From the NCBI GenBank assembly GCA_002255365.1, contig NCBI01000009.1, positions 1 through 64,000 of the forward strand: a DNA stretch of 64,000 nt, in the 5' to 3' direction. Position 1 is the first letter of the stretch. The number at the start of each line of letters is the position of its first letter. Positions 27,722 through 37,838 of this stretch are shown here, piece by piece. A program made the translations under genes and the position numbers. The notes under the pieces are model-generated. The model made no database searches. It worked only from the letters and a program-made list of their open reading frames with translations, and had not been told where the DNA came from. The stretch is from Chromatiales bacterium 21-64-14. GTDB taxonomy: Bacteria > Pseudomonadota > Gammaproteobacteria > 21-64-14.

Positions 27722-28111
27722 ATGATGAGCCGTAACACCCGGCCGGTGGCCCTGGACCTGCTGCGCATCCGCTTCCCAGTGCCTGCGGTAGTGTCGTTTC
27801 TCCACCGGGTCTCCGGTGTGCTCCTGTTCCTCGGAATCCCGCTTGCGATCTACCTGCTGGAACGGTCCCTGTCGGGGGCGGCAGGGTTCGATCGCGTCGC
27901 GCAATGGTTGTCCGGTCCGGTCATGCGCCTGTTTGGTTTGGTGCTGGCCTGGGCCTTCACGCACCACCTGTTGTCCGGGATCCGGTTCCTGCTGCTCGAC
28001 CTGGATATCGGCGTCACTCGACCAGTGGCGCGCGCCAGTGCGTGGCTGGTGAACGGGGCCGCCGTCGCCGCGCTGCTCGGGTACCTGGGCCGCATGGGTG
28101 GGCTCTGGTGA
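27722..28111 (+). CDS. sdhC: succinate dehydrogenase cytochrome b556 subunit
   Basis: A 129-residue membrane anchor with three hydrophobic helices. SFLHRVSGVLLFLGIPLAIY carries the quinone-site Ser and Arg, and AFTHHLLSGIRFLLLD holds the axial haem b His. First gene of sdhCDAB; ATG 27722 (or the next ATG, 27725). The stop overlaps sdhD by GTGA. Confidence 0.93.
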   Translation: MMSRNTRPVALDLLRIRFPVPAVVSFLHRVSGVLLFLGIPLAIYLLERSLSGAAGFDRVAQWLSGPVMRLFGLVLAWAFTHHLLSGIRFLLLDLDIGVTRPVARASAWLVNGAAVAALLGYLGRMGGLW

Positions 28112-28452
28112 GCGGCCGGGTGCATGGTCTGCGCGGCTGGGTGCTGCAACGGCTGAGCGCGGTCTACCTGGCGCTGTTCCTGCTGTTTATCCTGGGACGG
28201 TTGCTGATCGTTCCGCCGGGCTCCGCGCAGGAGTGGCGCGCTTGGGTGGGCAGTCCGCCGGTTAACGGTGCGTGGGCGGTATTCTTTGCGGCCCTGCTGA
28301 TACACGCCTGGGTGGGGGTCCGCGACGTTCTCATCGACTATGTCCGGCCTGCCGGGCTGCGGCTTGGCTTGTTGTTTCTGCTCGGCTTGTCGCTGCTGGC
28401 CATGGGCTATTGGGCACTGGTGGTGCTGGTGACGGCGGCGCGCATCCCATGA
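28108..28452 (+). CDS. sdhD: succinate dehydrogenase hydrophobic membrane anchor
   Basis: A 114-residue three-helix anchor: WVLQRLSAVYLALFLLFIL (quinone-side block), then FFAALLIHAWVGVRDVLIDY, which includes the second haem ligand His and the conserved RDVLIDY. GTG 28108 overlaps the sdhC stop and the gene's own TGA overlaps the sdhA ATG, so translation of sdhC, D and A is coupled. Confidence 0.93.
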   Translation: MSGRVHGLRGWVLQRLSAVYLALFLLFILGRLLIVPPGSAQEWRAWVGSPPVNGAWAVFFAALLIHAWVGVRDVLIDYVRPAGLRLGLLFLLGLSLLAMGYWALVVLVTAARIP

Positions 28453-30215
28453 GCGTCGCGCGGCGCAAGTTCGATACCCTGATTATCGGTGCCGGCGGCG
28501 CAGGGCTGCGTGCCGCGTTACAACTTGCGCGAGCCGACGCCTCGGTCGCGGTCGTGTCCAAGGTATTCCCGACCCGGTCCCATACGGTGGCTGCCCAGGG
28601 GGGCGTGAACGCGGCGTTGGCCAACGTCCTGCCGGACAACTGGCATTTCCATATGTTCGATACCGTCAAGGGCAGCGACTATCTGAGTGACCAGGATGCC
28701 GTGGAGTATATGTGCCGCGCCGCGCCCCGGGTTGTGTACGAATTGGAGCACATCGGCGTGCCGTTTTCGCGGCTCGATGACGGGCGTATCTACCAGCGGC
28801 GATTCGGCGGCCAGAGCCTGGACTATGGCGGCGCGCAGGCGGCGCGCACCTGCGCGGCGGCGGACCGCACCGGACATGCGATCCTGCATTCCCTCTATCA
28901 GCAGAATATCGCGGCGCGCACCCATTTTTTCGACGAGTTCTTTGCCCTGGATCTGATTCTGGACCACGACGGATACGTCCTCGGTGCGGTGGTGATGGAG
29001 ATCGAGACCGGCGCGCCGCTGGTCATCGAGGCCAAGGCTACCCTGCTGGCCACCGGCGGCGCCGGACAGCTCTACCGCACCTCGACCAACGCCCTGATCA
29101 ACACCGGGGACGGGATGGGGATGGCGTTGCGGGCGGGTCTTCCGCTCCAGGACATGGAGTTCTTCCAGTTTCACCCCACTGGGATCGCGGACAAGGGCAT
29201 GCTGATCACCGAGGGCGCGCGCGGCGAGGGCGGCTATCTGGTCAATGGCGACGGCGAGCGTTTCATGGAGCGCTATGCGCCCCACGCCAAGGACTTGGCG
29301 AGCCGCGACGTGGTCAGCCGGGCGATCGCAACCGAAGTGCGCGAAGGACGCGGCTGCGGTCCGCGCAGGAGCTACGTGTTGCTGCGCCTCGATCACCTCG
29401 GAGCGGAAGTGATCAAGGCCCGGCTGCCGGGGATCCGCGACACCATCATGACCTTCCTGGGTATCGATCCCATCGACACCCCGGTGCCCGTTTATCCCAC
29501 TGCTCATTACACCATGGGCGGGATCCCTTCCAACCGCTACGGTCAGGTGGTGGTGCCCGAGCGGGAGGGTGCGGAGGAGCCGATGCCGGGCCTGTACGCC
29601 GCAGGTGAATGCGCTTGTGTCTCGGTGCACGGAGCCAACCGCCTGGGCGGCAACTCGTTACTGGATATCCTGGTGTTCGGGCGCTCCGCCGGAAACCACA
29701 TCACCGAATATTTGAAGGAAAACCGTTATCACCGGCCCCTGGACCTGGCCGACGTGGAACCGGCGCTGGAACGGCTCGCGCGCTGGGACCGGCGCAGCGG
29801 TGGGGACGATTCGGTGGACGCGCTGCGCACGGAGTTGCAGCAGACCATGGAGGATTATTGCGGTGTATTCCGCACCGATGAGGTACTGCAGGAAGGGGTG
29901 ACGAAGGTCCTGGGGATCGTGGAGCGTTTGCAGCGTGTTCCGCTGCGCGACCGCAGTCGCGTGTTCAATACCGCCCGGGTCGAGGCCCTGGAACTGGAGA
30001 ACTTGGCGGAGGTCGCGCTGGCCACGGTGACCTCGGCGCTCGCACGCCGGGAGAGCCGCGGGGCCCACACCCGGATCGATTATCCGGATCGTGACGACGT
30101 GCACTGGCTGCGCCACAGTCTCTACTATCGGGACGGGCGGCGCCTGGATTACAAACCGGTACGGCTGAAGCCGATCACGGTGGAGGCGTTTCCGCCCAAG
30201 GAAAGGGTCTACTGA
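28449..30215 (+). CDS. sdhA: succinate dehydrogenase flavoprotein subunit
   Basis: A 588-residue FAD subunit oxidising succinate to fumarate. The dinucleotide fold is TLIIGAGGAGLRAALQLARA, and the covalent-flavin His lies in FPTRSHTVAAQGGVNAAL. Active-site blocks include FHPTGIADKGMLITEGARGE, YPTAHYTMGGIPSN and CVSVHGANRLGGNSLLDI. ATG 28449 overlaps sdhD by ATGA. Flavinylation would need the SdhE encoded at 31096. Confidence 0.97.
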   Translation: MSVARRKFDTLIIGAGGAGLRAALQLARADASVAVVSKVFPTRSHTVAAQGGVNAALANVLPDNWHFHMFDTVKGSDYLSDQDAVEYMCRAAPRVVYELEHIGVPFSRLDDGRIYQRRFGGQSLDYGGAQAARTCAAADRTGHAILHSLYQQNIAARTHFFDEFFALDLILDHDGYVLGAVVMEIETGAPLVIEAKATLLATGGAGQLYRTSTNALINTGDGMGMALRAGLPLQDMEFFQFHPTGIADKGMLITEGARGEGGYLVNGDGERFMERYAPHAKDLASRDVVSRAIATEVREGRGCGPRRSYVLLRLDHLGAEVIKARLPGIRDTIMTFLGIDPIDTPVPVYPTAHYTMGGIPSNRYGQVVVPEREGAEEPMPGLYAAGECACVSVHGANRLGGNSLLDILVFGRSAGNHITEYLKENRYHRPLDLADVEPALERLARWDRRSGGDDSVDALRTELQQTMEDYCGVFRTDEVLQEGVTKVLGIVERLQRVPLRDRSRVFNTARVEALELENLAEVALATVTSALARRESRGAHTRIDYPDRDDVHWLRHSLYYRDGRRLDYKPVRLKPITVEAFPPKERVY

Positions 30216-30306
30216 AGGGTCCGTTGGAGGAGCGCGCGCCGTGCGGGTTGCGGCGCTGCGCACCCGCGGTGGCACAGCGGGATTGCTCAGTGTGGGGTTG
30301 CACCGT

Positions 30307-31002
30307 ATGAAATTTTCCATCTATCGCTACGACCCCGAGTCGGGCCGCGCGCCGCGGATGCAGGATTACACGCTCGACGGCATCGAACCCGGGACGATGC
30401 TGTTGGACGCGCTGCTGCGGCTCAAGGCCGGCGACGAGGCCTTGAGCTTTCGCCGGTCGTGCGGCGAAGGTGTATGCGGTTCGGATGCCATGAATATCAA
30501 CGGACGCAACGGGCTGGCCTGCGTCACGCCGCTGGCCGATCTTCGGGAGCCGGTGGTGGTTCGTCCGCTGCCGGGCCTGCCGGTGATCCGCGACCTGGTG
30601 GTGGACCTCAGCCAGTTCTACCGCCAGTACCGGTCGGTAAAACCGTATCTGATCAACAAGGATCCGGAACCGGAGGTGGAGCGGCTTCAGTCGCCGGAGG
30701 ACCGGGCGCAGTTGGATGGATTGTATGAGTGCATCCTCTGTGGCTGCTGCACCACGGCCTGCCCATCTTTCTGGTGGAACCCGGACAAGTTTCTCGGGCC
30801 GGCGGCGCTGCTGCAGGCCTACCGGTTCATCGCCGATAGCCGGGATCAGGCCACTCAGGAGCGGCTCGACGATCTGGAAGGGCCGTATCGGTTGTTCCGG
30901 TGTCGTACCATAATGAACTGTGTGGAGTTCTGCCCCAAGGGTCTCAATCCGAGCCGGGCCATCGGACAGATCCGGGAGCAGATGGTCAAGCGATCGATCT
31001 AG
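30307..31002 (+). CDS. sdhB: succinate dehydrogenase iron-sulfur subunit
   Basis: A 231-residue electron-transfer subunit with all clusters: 2Fe-2S (SCGEGVCGSDAMNINGRNGL), 4Fe-4S (CILCGCCTTACPSFWWN) and 3Fe-4S (CRTIMNCVEFCPKGLNP). ATG 30307 (MKFSIYRYDPESG) is chosen because the family starts there and GGGG lies upstream; the open frame beginning at 30241 looks non-coding. Confidence 0.96.
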   Translation: MKFSIYRYDPESGRAPRMQDYTLDGIEPGTMLLDALLRLKAGDEALSFRRSCGEGVCGSDAMNINGRNGLACVTPLADLREPVVVRPLPGLPVIRDLVVDLSQFYRQYRSVKPYLINKDPEPEVERLQSPEDRAQLDGLYECILCGCCTTACPSFWWNPDKFLGPAALLQAYRFIADSRDQATQERLDDLEGPYRLFRCRTIMNCVEFCPKGLNPSRAIGQIREQMVKRSI

Positions 31003-31095
31003 AAGCCGGTCCGACGCACCACCGCGGCCGCGGCGCGAGACACGGCGCATAGCCCACGCTGCAGCGCCCGTGACCCTGAGCAGAGGGCCTATTTC

Positions 31096-31356
31096 ATGAC
31101 CGCCCATTTGTATGCCACTGAGTCCGCCCGGCTGCGCTGGTCGTGCCGGCGGGGAATGCGGGAACTGGACCTGTTGTTGCTTGGGTTCCTGGAGCACGGC
31201 TATCAGGCGCAGCCCGCGCCGATGCAGGGTGCCTTCCAGCGCTTGCTGCGTTATCCTGATCCGGTTCTTCTCGAATGGCTGCTGGGGCGCGGTGAGCCCC
31301 GGGAGCCGGAGCTCGCCCATGTCATCGCCGAAATTCGCCGCACCGCTGCAGCTTGA
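31096..31356 (+). CDS. sdhE: FAD assembly factor SdhE
   Basis: An 86-residue helical protein with the SdhE signature RRGMRELDLLLLGFLE. It is required for covalent attachment of FAD to SdhA. ATG 31096 lies 93 nt after sdhB. Its end overlaps the start of the next gene by 38 nt, the usual sdhE-ygfX arrangement. Confidence 0.93.
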   Translation: MTAHLYATESARLRWSCRRGMRELDLLLLGFLEHGYQAQPAPMQGAFQRLLRYPDPVLLEWLLGRGEPREPELAHVIAEIRRTAAA

Positions 31357-31777
31357 TCCGCGGCCCTCGCGCCGCCTCGCCCATACCGGCCTGATTCTGC
31401 ACGGGGGTGCCCTCGCAGTGCTGGCCGCGCTTGCGCTTCCATGGTGGGCGGTGCTGGCGGTCTCCGGTGCGGTGATTGGGAATTTCGTGCTGTTTTTCCG
31501 CACCCATGTTCTGCGCGTCAGCGCCCACGCCGTGGTGAAACTGGTCTGGGACGAGGCCGGTGGCTGGACGGTGGTCACGCCGCGGGGCCCGGTCGATGCG
31601 TCGCTGGCGGCGGACAGTGTGGTCTACCCACGGTTGGTGATTCTGCGCTTCGCCACGGGCGCTGGCGGGTGGCTGGCGCGCCGGCGTTTGAGCGTGATCT
31701 TGCTGCCTGACAGTCTGGACGCGGAGACCTTCCGGCGGCTGCGGGCGCGCCTGGAGATGGAAGGGAACGGTTCCTAG
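31319..31777 (+). CDS. YgfX-type inner-membrane protein
   Basis: A 152-residue protein starting at ATG 31319 inside sdhE. It has two adjacent membrane helices (about residues 22-62: LILHGGALAVLAALALPWWA, VLAVSGAVIGNFVLFF), followed by a basic soluble tail (LARRRLSVILLPDSLDAETF). Position and topology match YgfX (CptA), proposed in E. coli to be a toxin acting on MreB/FtsZ; that activity is disputed and not shown here. Sequence likeness is weak, as is usual for this family. Confidence 0.7.
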   Translation: MSSPKFAAPLQLDPRPSRRLAHTGLILHGGALAVLAALALPWWAVLAVSGAVIGNFVLFFRTHVLRVSAHAVVKLVWDEAGGWTVVTPRGPVDASLAADSVVYPRLVILRFATGAGGWLARRRLSVILLPDSLDAETFRRLRARLEMEGNGS

Positions 31778-31857
31778 CCTGCGTACTTCAACGGACGGCA
31801 TGTCGGCAGGAGTGATCCGATGCTACGCGGGCGCCGATTGCGTTACCGCGGCGCGGA

Positions 31858-33498
31858 TCACTGCCGGCCATCAGCAGCGGCCGCTACCGGGCTATCCTCA
31901 GGGATCAGCACCGTGTTGTGCGGCGGAGCGCTGTTGTCGGTGTGGGGGTAGTCCAGGGTATAGTGCAGTCCGCGGCTCTCGGTCCGGGACATGGCGGAGC
32001 GGATGATGAGGTCCGCCACCAGAGCGAGATTGCGCAGTTCCAAAAGATCGTGGGTGACACGGAAATTTCCATAATATTCGCTGATCTCGCGCCGCAGCAA
32101 CTCGACACGTCTTCGCGCGCGCTCCAATCGTTTGGTGGTGCGGACGATACCGACGTAGTCCCACATGAACCTTCGCAGTTCCTCCCAGTTGTGGGATACC
32201 ACCACCAGTTCGTCGGAATCGCTGACCCGGCTCTCGTCCCATTCGGGAAGCGGTGGCGGATGAGGCGTTCCAGGCAGGGCGGTGACTATGTCCTGACTGG
32301 CGGATTCCGCGAAGACCAGGCATTCCAGCAGCGAGTTGCTGGCCATGCGGTTGGCGCCGTGCAGCCCGGTGCAAGCGACTTCGCCGATGGCGTACAAACC
32401 CTCGATGTCGGTGCGCCCGCGCTCGTCGGTCATGACCCCGCCCCCCGTGTAATGGGCGGCTGGCACCACGGGCACTGGTCCGCGCGTCAGGTCGTATCCG
32501 AACTCCAGGCAGCGCGCATAGATGGTCGGGAAGTGGCTACGGATGAATTCGGCAGGGCGGTGGCTGATGTCCAGGTAAACCGATTCGATCCCGAGTCGTT
32601 TCATTTCATGGTCAATCGCTCGGGCCACGATATCCCGGGGCGCGAGTTCGCGACGTGGATCGAACTGGTCCATGAAGCGGGTGCCGTCCGGCAACACCAG
32701 TCGCCCGCCTTCCCCGCGTACCGCCTCGCTGACCAGAAAGGACTTGGCCCTGGGATGATAGAGACAAGTGGGGTGGAATTGGATGAATTCGAGATTGGCC
32801 ACCCGGCACCCCGCGCGCCATGCCATGGCCATGCCGTCCCCCGTGGCCCCGTCGGGATTGCTGGTATAGAGGTAGACCCGGCTGGCGCCCCCGGTGGCCA
32901 ATACCACGAAACGTGCGGTGATGACCTGTACCTGACCCTGATCCCGATCCAGCACATAGGCACCCAGGCAGCGGTCGTGACTCAGGCCTAATTTGCGTCC
33001 GGTCACCAGATCCACGCCGATATGCCGCGGCAGGAGTGTGACCGTAGGACAGGAGCGCACGTGTTGCAGCAGGGTGGTCTCGATCGCGTTACCACTGGCA
33101 TCCGCGGCGTGGATTACCCGGCGGTGCCCATGACCGCCCTCGCGGGTGAGATGAAACGCCTCGGTGCCGTCGCTGCGTGTCTCGCGGGTGAATGGGGCCC
33201 CGAGATCCACCAACCAGCGGATGCACGCCGGGCCACGTTCCACGGCAAAGCGCACGATACGCTCGTCACACAGGCCGGCCCCGGCGGCCAGGGTATCGGC
33301 GACATGGGCATCGACGGAGTCGGTCTCGTCGAGCACCGCCGAGATTCCGCCCTGGGCGTAGGTGGTGGCACCGGCTTGCAGTTCGCCTTTGGAAAGGACC
33401 GCGACCCGGGCATGAGGCGCCAGGCGCAGGGCCAAGCTCAGACCGGCGGCGCCGCTTCCGATGACGAGGACGTCATAATCCTTCAGGGTGCTCATCAT
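31858..33498 (-). CDS. nadB: L-aspartate oxidase
   Basis: A 546-residue flavoenzyme making iminoaspartate in de novo NAD synthesis. The FAD fold is [20 protein letters not shown]. Blocks shared with the SdhA family are [60 protein letters not shown] and [23 protein letters not shown] 33498 or the next Met. It is divergent from rpoE, the standard gammaproteobacterial arrangement. Confidence 0.96.
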   Translation of the reverse strand: MMSTLKDYDVLVIGSGAAGLSLALRLAPHARVAVLSKGELQAGATTYAQGGISAVLDETDSVDAHVADTLAAGAGLCDERIVRFAVERGPACIRWLVDLGAPFTRETRSDGTEAFHLTREGGHGHRRVIHAADASGNAIETTLLQHVRSCPTVTLLPRHIGVDLVTGRKLGLSHDRCLGAYVLDRDQGQVQVITARFVVLATGGASRVYLYTSNPDGATGDGMAMAWRAGCRVANLEFIQFHPTCLYHPRAKSFLVSEAVRGEGGRLVLPDGTRFMDQFDPRRELAPRDIVARAIDHEMKRLGIESVYLDISHRPAEFIRSHFPTIYARCLEFGYDLTRGPVPVVPAAHYTGGGVMTDERGRTDIEGLYAIGEVACTGLHGANRMASNSLLECLVFAESASQDIVTALPGTPHPPPLPEWDESRVSDSDELVVVSHNWEELRRFMWDYVGIVRTTKRLERARRRVELLRREISEYYGNFRVTHDLLELRNLALVADLIIRSAMSRTESRGLHYTLDYPHTDNSAPPHNTVLIPEDSPVAAAADGRQ

Positions 33499-33700
33499 GG
33501 TCCCGTCAGGATGGAGGTGTCATCCGGCACGATGTCTGCCATAATACGGGAATTTGCCAAGCTGGACTGGATGTTGCGCCGGGGTCCCCCGGCGGGCGAA
33601 ATATACCGCGAATCGCCTTTGGGGGCGAACTAAATGGCAAGGGAGTGGTCTACCACAGTTGGCGAAGGGACATCGCCGCGTAGTGCAGGGGATGGCCCGA

Positions 33701-34276
33701 ATGGGCGAGCATCGCGCTGACCAGGAGCTGGTCGAACGGGCGCAGCAGGGTGACAACCGGGCATTTGACGCGTTGGTGCGGAAGTACCAACACAAGATCG
33801 TCAAACTGGTGTCCCGTTATATTCGCGATCCCCACGAGTCGCTGGACGTGGCGCAGGATGCGTTTCTGAAGGCGTACCGGGCGTTGCCGAATTTCCGTGG
33901 TGACAGCGCCTTCTATACATGGCTGTACCGGATCGCCATCAACACGGCGAAGAACCACTTGGTGGCCCAGGGACGGCGGCCGCCGGACGAGGACGTCGAC
34001 GCCCAGGAGGCGGAGCAGTATGACGGGCAATCGGGTCTCAAAGAGTACGCGACCCCGGAGCACCTGCTGCTCAAAGATGAAATCGAGGAGACGGTATTCA
34101 AGGCCATCGAAGAACTGCCCGATGATCTGCGTACCGCCATTACCTTGCGCGAACTCGAAGGTATGAGCTATGAGGAAATTGCCCTGACGATGGAGTGCCC
34201 GGTGGGAACGGTCCGCTCGCGGATCTTCCGAGCCCGGGAGGCGATAGACCGTAAACTACGACCGCTGCTCGACTGA
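33701..34276 (+). CDS. rpoE: RNA polymerase sigma-E factor (AlgU/RpoE)
   Basis: A 191-residue ECF sigma factor. Region 2 is FDALVRKYQHKIVKLVSRYI and DVAQDAFLKAYRALPNF; region 4 is LRTAITLRELEGMSYEEIAL followed by CPVGTVRSRIFRAR. ATG 33701 (MGEHRADQELVERAQ) is chosen over ATG 33692 because GGGGA is correctly spaced and the family starts with MGE/MSE. It directs envelope-stress genes and is held by RseA, encoded next. Confidence 0.95.
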   Translation: MGEHRADQELVERAQQGDNRAFDALVRKYQHKIVKLVSRYIRDPHESLDVAQDAFLKAYRALPNFRGDSAFYTWLYRIAINTAKNHLVAQGRRPPDEDVDAQEAEQYDGQSGLKEYATPEHLLLKDEIEETVFKAIEELPDDLRTAITLRELEGMSYEEIALTMECPVGTVRSRIFRAREAIDRKLRPLLD

Positions 34277-34311
34277 GGATCAGATTCCCGTGCTGGCTGG
34301 AGGGGACTACC

Positions 34312-34866
34312 ATGAGCAATGACGTTCACGAACAGCTTTCGGCGTTGGTAGATGGCGAACTCGAATCGGAGCCGGCCCGTTTCCTGCTGCGCCGCCTTAC
34401 CGGTGACAGCGGTCTCCAGTCCCAGTGGGAGCGTTACCACGTGATTCGCGAAGGGCTGCGCGGGGGTTTGCCGCGACTGATTGATCCGAAGTTCGCCGCG
34501 CGGGTCCGTGCGGCCGTGGAGCGCGAGACGGTTCTCCCCAGGGCCCGGCGACGCATCCCGGCACTGCTGGTCCGGCCGCTGGCGGGATTGGCGATGGCGG
34601 CGGGAGTTGCGGCCGTGGCGGTGCTCGGTTTCCAGAATATGGGGCTGCAGTCTCTCCTGGTGCCGGCGGCCGAACCGGTGGCCAGCGTCATACCCGCGGG
34701 CTATACAGCCGGGCCCACCGACACCGGCGCCCCTGCCGCCCAAACTGAGCTGAGCGCCTACCTTGTGAACCATAGCGAGTACGCGACTGGAGCTGGGATG
34801 CATGGGATGCTCTCCTACGTTCGGATCGTGGGCTACGAACCGGGGCAGTCCGCGGACCCAAGATGA
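34312..34866 (+). CDS. rseA: anti-sigma-E factor RseA (MucA)
   Basis: A 184-residue inner-membrane anti-sigma factor. The N-terminal sigma-binding part (EQLSALVDGELESEPARFLL, then QWERYHVIREGLRG) is cytoplasmic, followed by a single membrane helix at about 83-107 (LVRPLAGLAMAAGVAAVAVL) and a periplasmic tail that would contact RseB. The stop overlaps rseB by ATGA. Confidence 0.93.
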   Translation: MSNDVHEQLSALVDGELESEPARFLLRRLTGDSGLQSQWERYHVIREGLRGGLPRLIDPKFAARVRAAVERETVLPRARRRIPALLVRPLAGLAMAAGVAAVAVLGFQNMGLQSLLVPAAEPVASVIPAGYTAGPTDTGAPAAQTELSAYLVNHSEYATGAGMHGMLSYVRIVGYEPGQSADPR

Positions 34867-35876
34867 CGTGTCACTCCCGCAGTGCTCCGGCGCTGATCTT
34901 TGTCGTATTCCTGTTCGGGTCCGTCCCCAGCGCGGTGGCTGGAGCACCCGCGACGGACGCATTGCCGTCCACCCCGCAGGGGTGGGTGGATCGCATGTCC
35001 CACGCGCTCCAGACCCTCAATTTCGAAGGAACCTTCGTATATCTCCGTGACGGGCATCTGGAGACGATGCGCATCGTGCACGTGGTGGAGGCGGATGGCG
35101 GAGAGCGGGAGCGCGTGATGGCCCTGACGGGTCCGGCTCGGGAGATCATCCGCGACGACCAGGAAGTCACCTGCATTCTGCCGGACAGTAAGTCGATCGT
35201 AGTGGAGAAGCGCCGACCCCACTTGCCGTTTCCCGCCGCGGTACCGACTGGGGCCAATCAACGGGATCGTTATTACGAATTCCGGATGCTGCCCCGTTAT
35301 CGCGTCACCGGGCGCATGGCCCAGGCAGTGGCCATCATTCCCAAGGACCGTTATCGGTACGGCTACCGCCTCTACATGGACGAGACCACCGGGCTGCCCC
35401 TGGAATCGGTGATCCTGGATCGCGCGGGGCGCCAAGTGGAGCAGATTCAGTTCACGTCCCTGAAAGTGCTGCAGCACGCGGATCCTCGGGCCCTGGTACC
35501 CGATATCGACCATGACAAGGGCTATACCTTCCACCGTCAAGAGGGCGACGATACCGTGGGTATCCCCGGTACCAGCCACTGGGTGGTAAGCAGCGCGCCC
35601 CCTGGATTCGTGCAGACCATGTACAGCCGGCGCATCCTACCCGGCAGCAGTAATCCGGTGGAGCACTTGGTGTTCTCGGACGGGCTGGCATCGGTGTCGG
35701 TATACGTCGAGAAGGCGGATGGGGTCAAGGTATTGCTGCATGGTGCTTCGCGCATGGGCGCTGTCAACGCCTACGGCCGGCGGGTGGGGGCCTATCAAGT
35801 GACGGTGGTGGGCGAAGTGCCCGAAGCCACGGTCTCGGCCATTGGGCAGGCATTACGCTATGACCCGAACGAGTGA
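34863..35876 (+). CDS. rseB: sigma-E regulatory protein RseB (MucB)
   Basis: A 337-residue periplasmic protein with signal peptide (LIFVVFLFGSVPSAVAGAPA). It has the MucB/RseB fold: TLNFEGTFVYLRDGHLETMR, GREII-like segment and YGYRLYMDETTGLPLESVIL, and a C-terminal SVSVYVEKADG. RseB shields RseA from DegS cleavage and senses mislocalised lipopolysaccharide/lipoprotein. ATG 34863 is coupled to rseA. Confidence 0.93.
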   Translation: MTCHSRSAPALIFVVFLFGSVPSAVAGAPATDALPSTPQGWVDRMSHALQTLNFEGTFVYLRDGHLETMRIVHVVEADGGERERVMALTGPAREIIRDDQEVTCILPDSKSIVVEKRRPHLPFPAAVPTGANQRDRYYEFRMLPRYRVTGRMAQAVAIIPKDRYRYGYRLYMDETTGLPLESVILDRAGRQVEQIQFTSLKVLQHADPRALVPDIDHDKGYTFHRQEGDDTVGIPGTSHWVVSSAPPGFVQTMYSRRILPGSSNPVEHLVFSDGLASVSVYVEKADGVKVLLHGASRMGAVNAYGRRVGAYQVTVVGEVPEATVSAIGQALRYDPNE

Positions 35877-36282
35877 ACCGCTCGAGGCGCTGCTCTCATC
35901 GGCGCGCAGTGCGATAACTCCGACCGGTACCGGGCCACGCGGCCCCAGTGGCACGACCGGCGCCGCAGTAGTGGCGCTCCTGCCGCAGGGTTGCGGTTGA
36001 AGATTTCACCGGCGGGGCGCATCAGGCCCGCTTGACGACCCCGTACCCCGCGGTTTCGACACCCCACGCACTTGCCTCCCGGCGCACTTGTCGCGCTGCT
36101 CCCCGGCCTGGACCCACCGCGCCCACGGGCGCGGCTCGCGCGGACGAGCGTTGAGGCGGAATCACTGCGGGTGTCGTGGGAGCTGTTTTTGCCCGCGACG
36201 GTAGCGCGGGGTGCTGGAATGTTTTCCAGATTCCCTGTCTTTCGAGTATCCTCTCTCCACCGCTTTCCTATGAGGAGCTGAC
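35877..36282. other. 406-bp gap between rseB and the DegP-type protease gene
   Basis: rseC (mucC), usually found here, is absent: no frame gives a Cys-rich cytoplasmic start plus two membrane helices. A 46-codon frame overlapping the rseB end (35862-36000) has no likeness to anything I know. GGAATGTTTT and GTCTTT at about 36217-36243 vaguely recall a sigma-E promoter but the spacing is poor. AGGAG before 36283 is the ribosome site of the next gene. Confidence 0.4.
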
Positions 36283-37701
36283 ATGACGCGTGCCACCGCC
36301 GCCGGCTTGTACTCGGGCGTTGTTTGGGTGCTGCTCGCGGTCGCCTTTCCGGCCCATGCCGGGTTGTCGGATTTTACCGCCTTGGTCCGGGAGACCCGTT
36401 CCGCGGTGGTCAATATCAGCACCACCCAGAAGGCTGACCCGTCCGGTCGCGAACTGCCACAAGGCATGGGAAATCCCGAAGCGCCGGATGGGCAGCCGTT
36501 CGGGGACCTGCCGCACAAATTCTTCGGCGACGGCGCGTCTCCCCCGGACCAGGAAATCCATTCCCTCGGCTCCGGGTTCATCATTTCACCGGATGGTTAT
36601 ATCTTGACCAATTACCATGTCGTGGAGGGTGCCGAAACGGTCCTGGTGCGCTTGATCGACCACCGGGAACTGACGGCGCGGGTCATCGGCGGCGACAAGC
36701 GCAGCGACATCGCGTTGCTCAAGATTGCCGCCGACCACCTGCCGGTGGCCCGGATGGGACGCTCCAGCGGCCTGAAGGTAGGCGAATGGGTACTGGCGAT
36801 CGGCTCCCCGTTCGGCTTCGATTATTCCGTCACCGCCGGCATTGTCAGCGCCAAGGGGCGTAGCCTGCCGCAGGAGAACTACATCCCGTTCATTCAGACC
36901 GACGTCGCCATCAATCCCGGCAACTCCGGTGGCCCGCTGTTCAACATGAGGGGGCAGGTGGTGGGTGTCAACGCGCAGATCTACAGCGCCAGCGGCGGCT
37001 TTATGGGGCTGTCCTTCGCGGTACCCATCGACGTGGCTATGGACGTGGCCGAGCAGCTCAAGACCAGTGGGCATGTCACCCGCGGGTGGCTGGGTGTGCT
37101 GATCCAGAACGTCAACCAGGAATTGGCGGAGTCCTTCGGCATGTCAAAACCGATGGGCGCGCTGGTGGCCAAGGTCTTGCCCGGTGGCCCAGGCGCCGAG
37201 GCCGGCATTGAGGCAGGTGATATCATCGTGGCCTATGACGGCAAGGACGTGGTGGAATCGGCTGGGTTACCACCGATGGTCGGACGTACCAAGGTAGGTG
37301 CGACCGTGCCGATCAAGGTCATCCGCAACGGCAAGCCGCTGGTGCTGCGGGTCAAGATCGGCAAGTTGCCGGATCAGGCGCGGGCCGTCGCGCCCGCTGC
37401 GCAAGACGCATCCGTGCCCGCTGCGGAGCTGGGCCTGTCCGTGGTGGCGCTTACGCCGGACCAGCGTCAGGCCCTGGATGACAAGGGCTACGGCGTCTTG
37501 GTCAGCAAGGTCGACGACGGTCCGGCCCGGAGCGCCGGGATCCGGCCTGGGGATGTGATCATGATGCTGAACTATGTGCGTATCCGCGATACCGATGAGT
37601 TCACGCGGGTGATTCGGGGGCTGGCGCGAGGCAAGACGGTTCCGGTGTTGGTGCAGAGACCTAATGGGCCCGTGTTCCTGGCCATCAAGGTTCCCGGGTA
37701 A
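36283..37701 (+). CDS. mucD: periplasmic serine protease DegP/MucD
   Basis: A 472-residue HtrA-family protease/chaperone with signal peptide ([15 protein letters not shown]). Catalytic triad: His112 ([11 protein letters not shown]), Asp142 (KRSDIALLK) and Ser215 (NPGNSGGPL). Two PDZ domains follow: the first about residues 270-365 ([20 protein letters not shown]), the second about 385-470 ([20 protein letters not shown]). It degrades misfolded envelope proteins. Genomic position right after rpoE-rseAB matches mucD of Pseudomonas. Confidence 0.94.
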   Translation: MTRATAAGLYSGVVWVLLAVAFPAHAGLSDFTALVRETRSAVVNISTTQKADPSGRELPQGMGNPEAPDGQPFGDLPHKFFGDGASPPDQEIHSLGSGFIISPDGYILTNYHVVEGAETVLVRLIDHRELTARVIGGDKRSDIALLKIAADHLPVARMGRSSGLKVGEWVLAIGSPFGFDYSVTAGIVSAKGRSLPQENYIPFIQTDVAINPGNSGGPLFNMRGQVVGVNAQIYSASGGFMGLSFAVPIDVAMDVAEQLKTSGHVTRGWLGVLIQNVNQELAESFGMSKPMGALVAKVLPGGPGAEAGIEAGDIIVAYDGKDVVESAGLPPMVGRTKVGATVPIKVIRNGKPLVLRVKIGKLPDQARAVAPAAQDASVPAAELGLSVVALTPDQRQALDDKGYGVLVSKVDDGPARSAGIRPGDVIMMLNYVRIRDTDEFTRVIRGLARGKTVPVLVQRPNGPVFLAIKVPG

Positions 37702-37838
37702 TCCATGCAGCACCTGTCAAGCGCCGGTGCGTGCCCCTGGAATCGATATTGGGCGGGCGCGTGTCAGCGTGGATCCGTCCGGAGCTTGGGGGCCAGATGG
37801 TATCGGGAGCCCGCCCTGGGCCTCTACTGGTAACCGGC

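Noticed and set aside
36210..36260. Possible sigma-E promoter before the DegP-type gene
   Set aside because: The -35-like GGAATGT and -10-like GTCTTT differ from consensus and the spacing is about two bases short; not strong enough to report.
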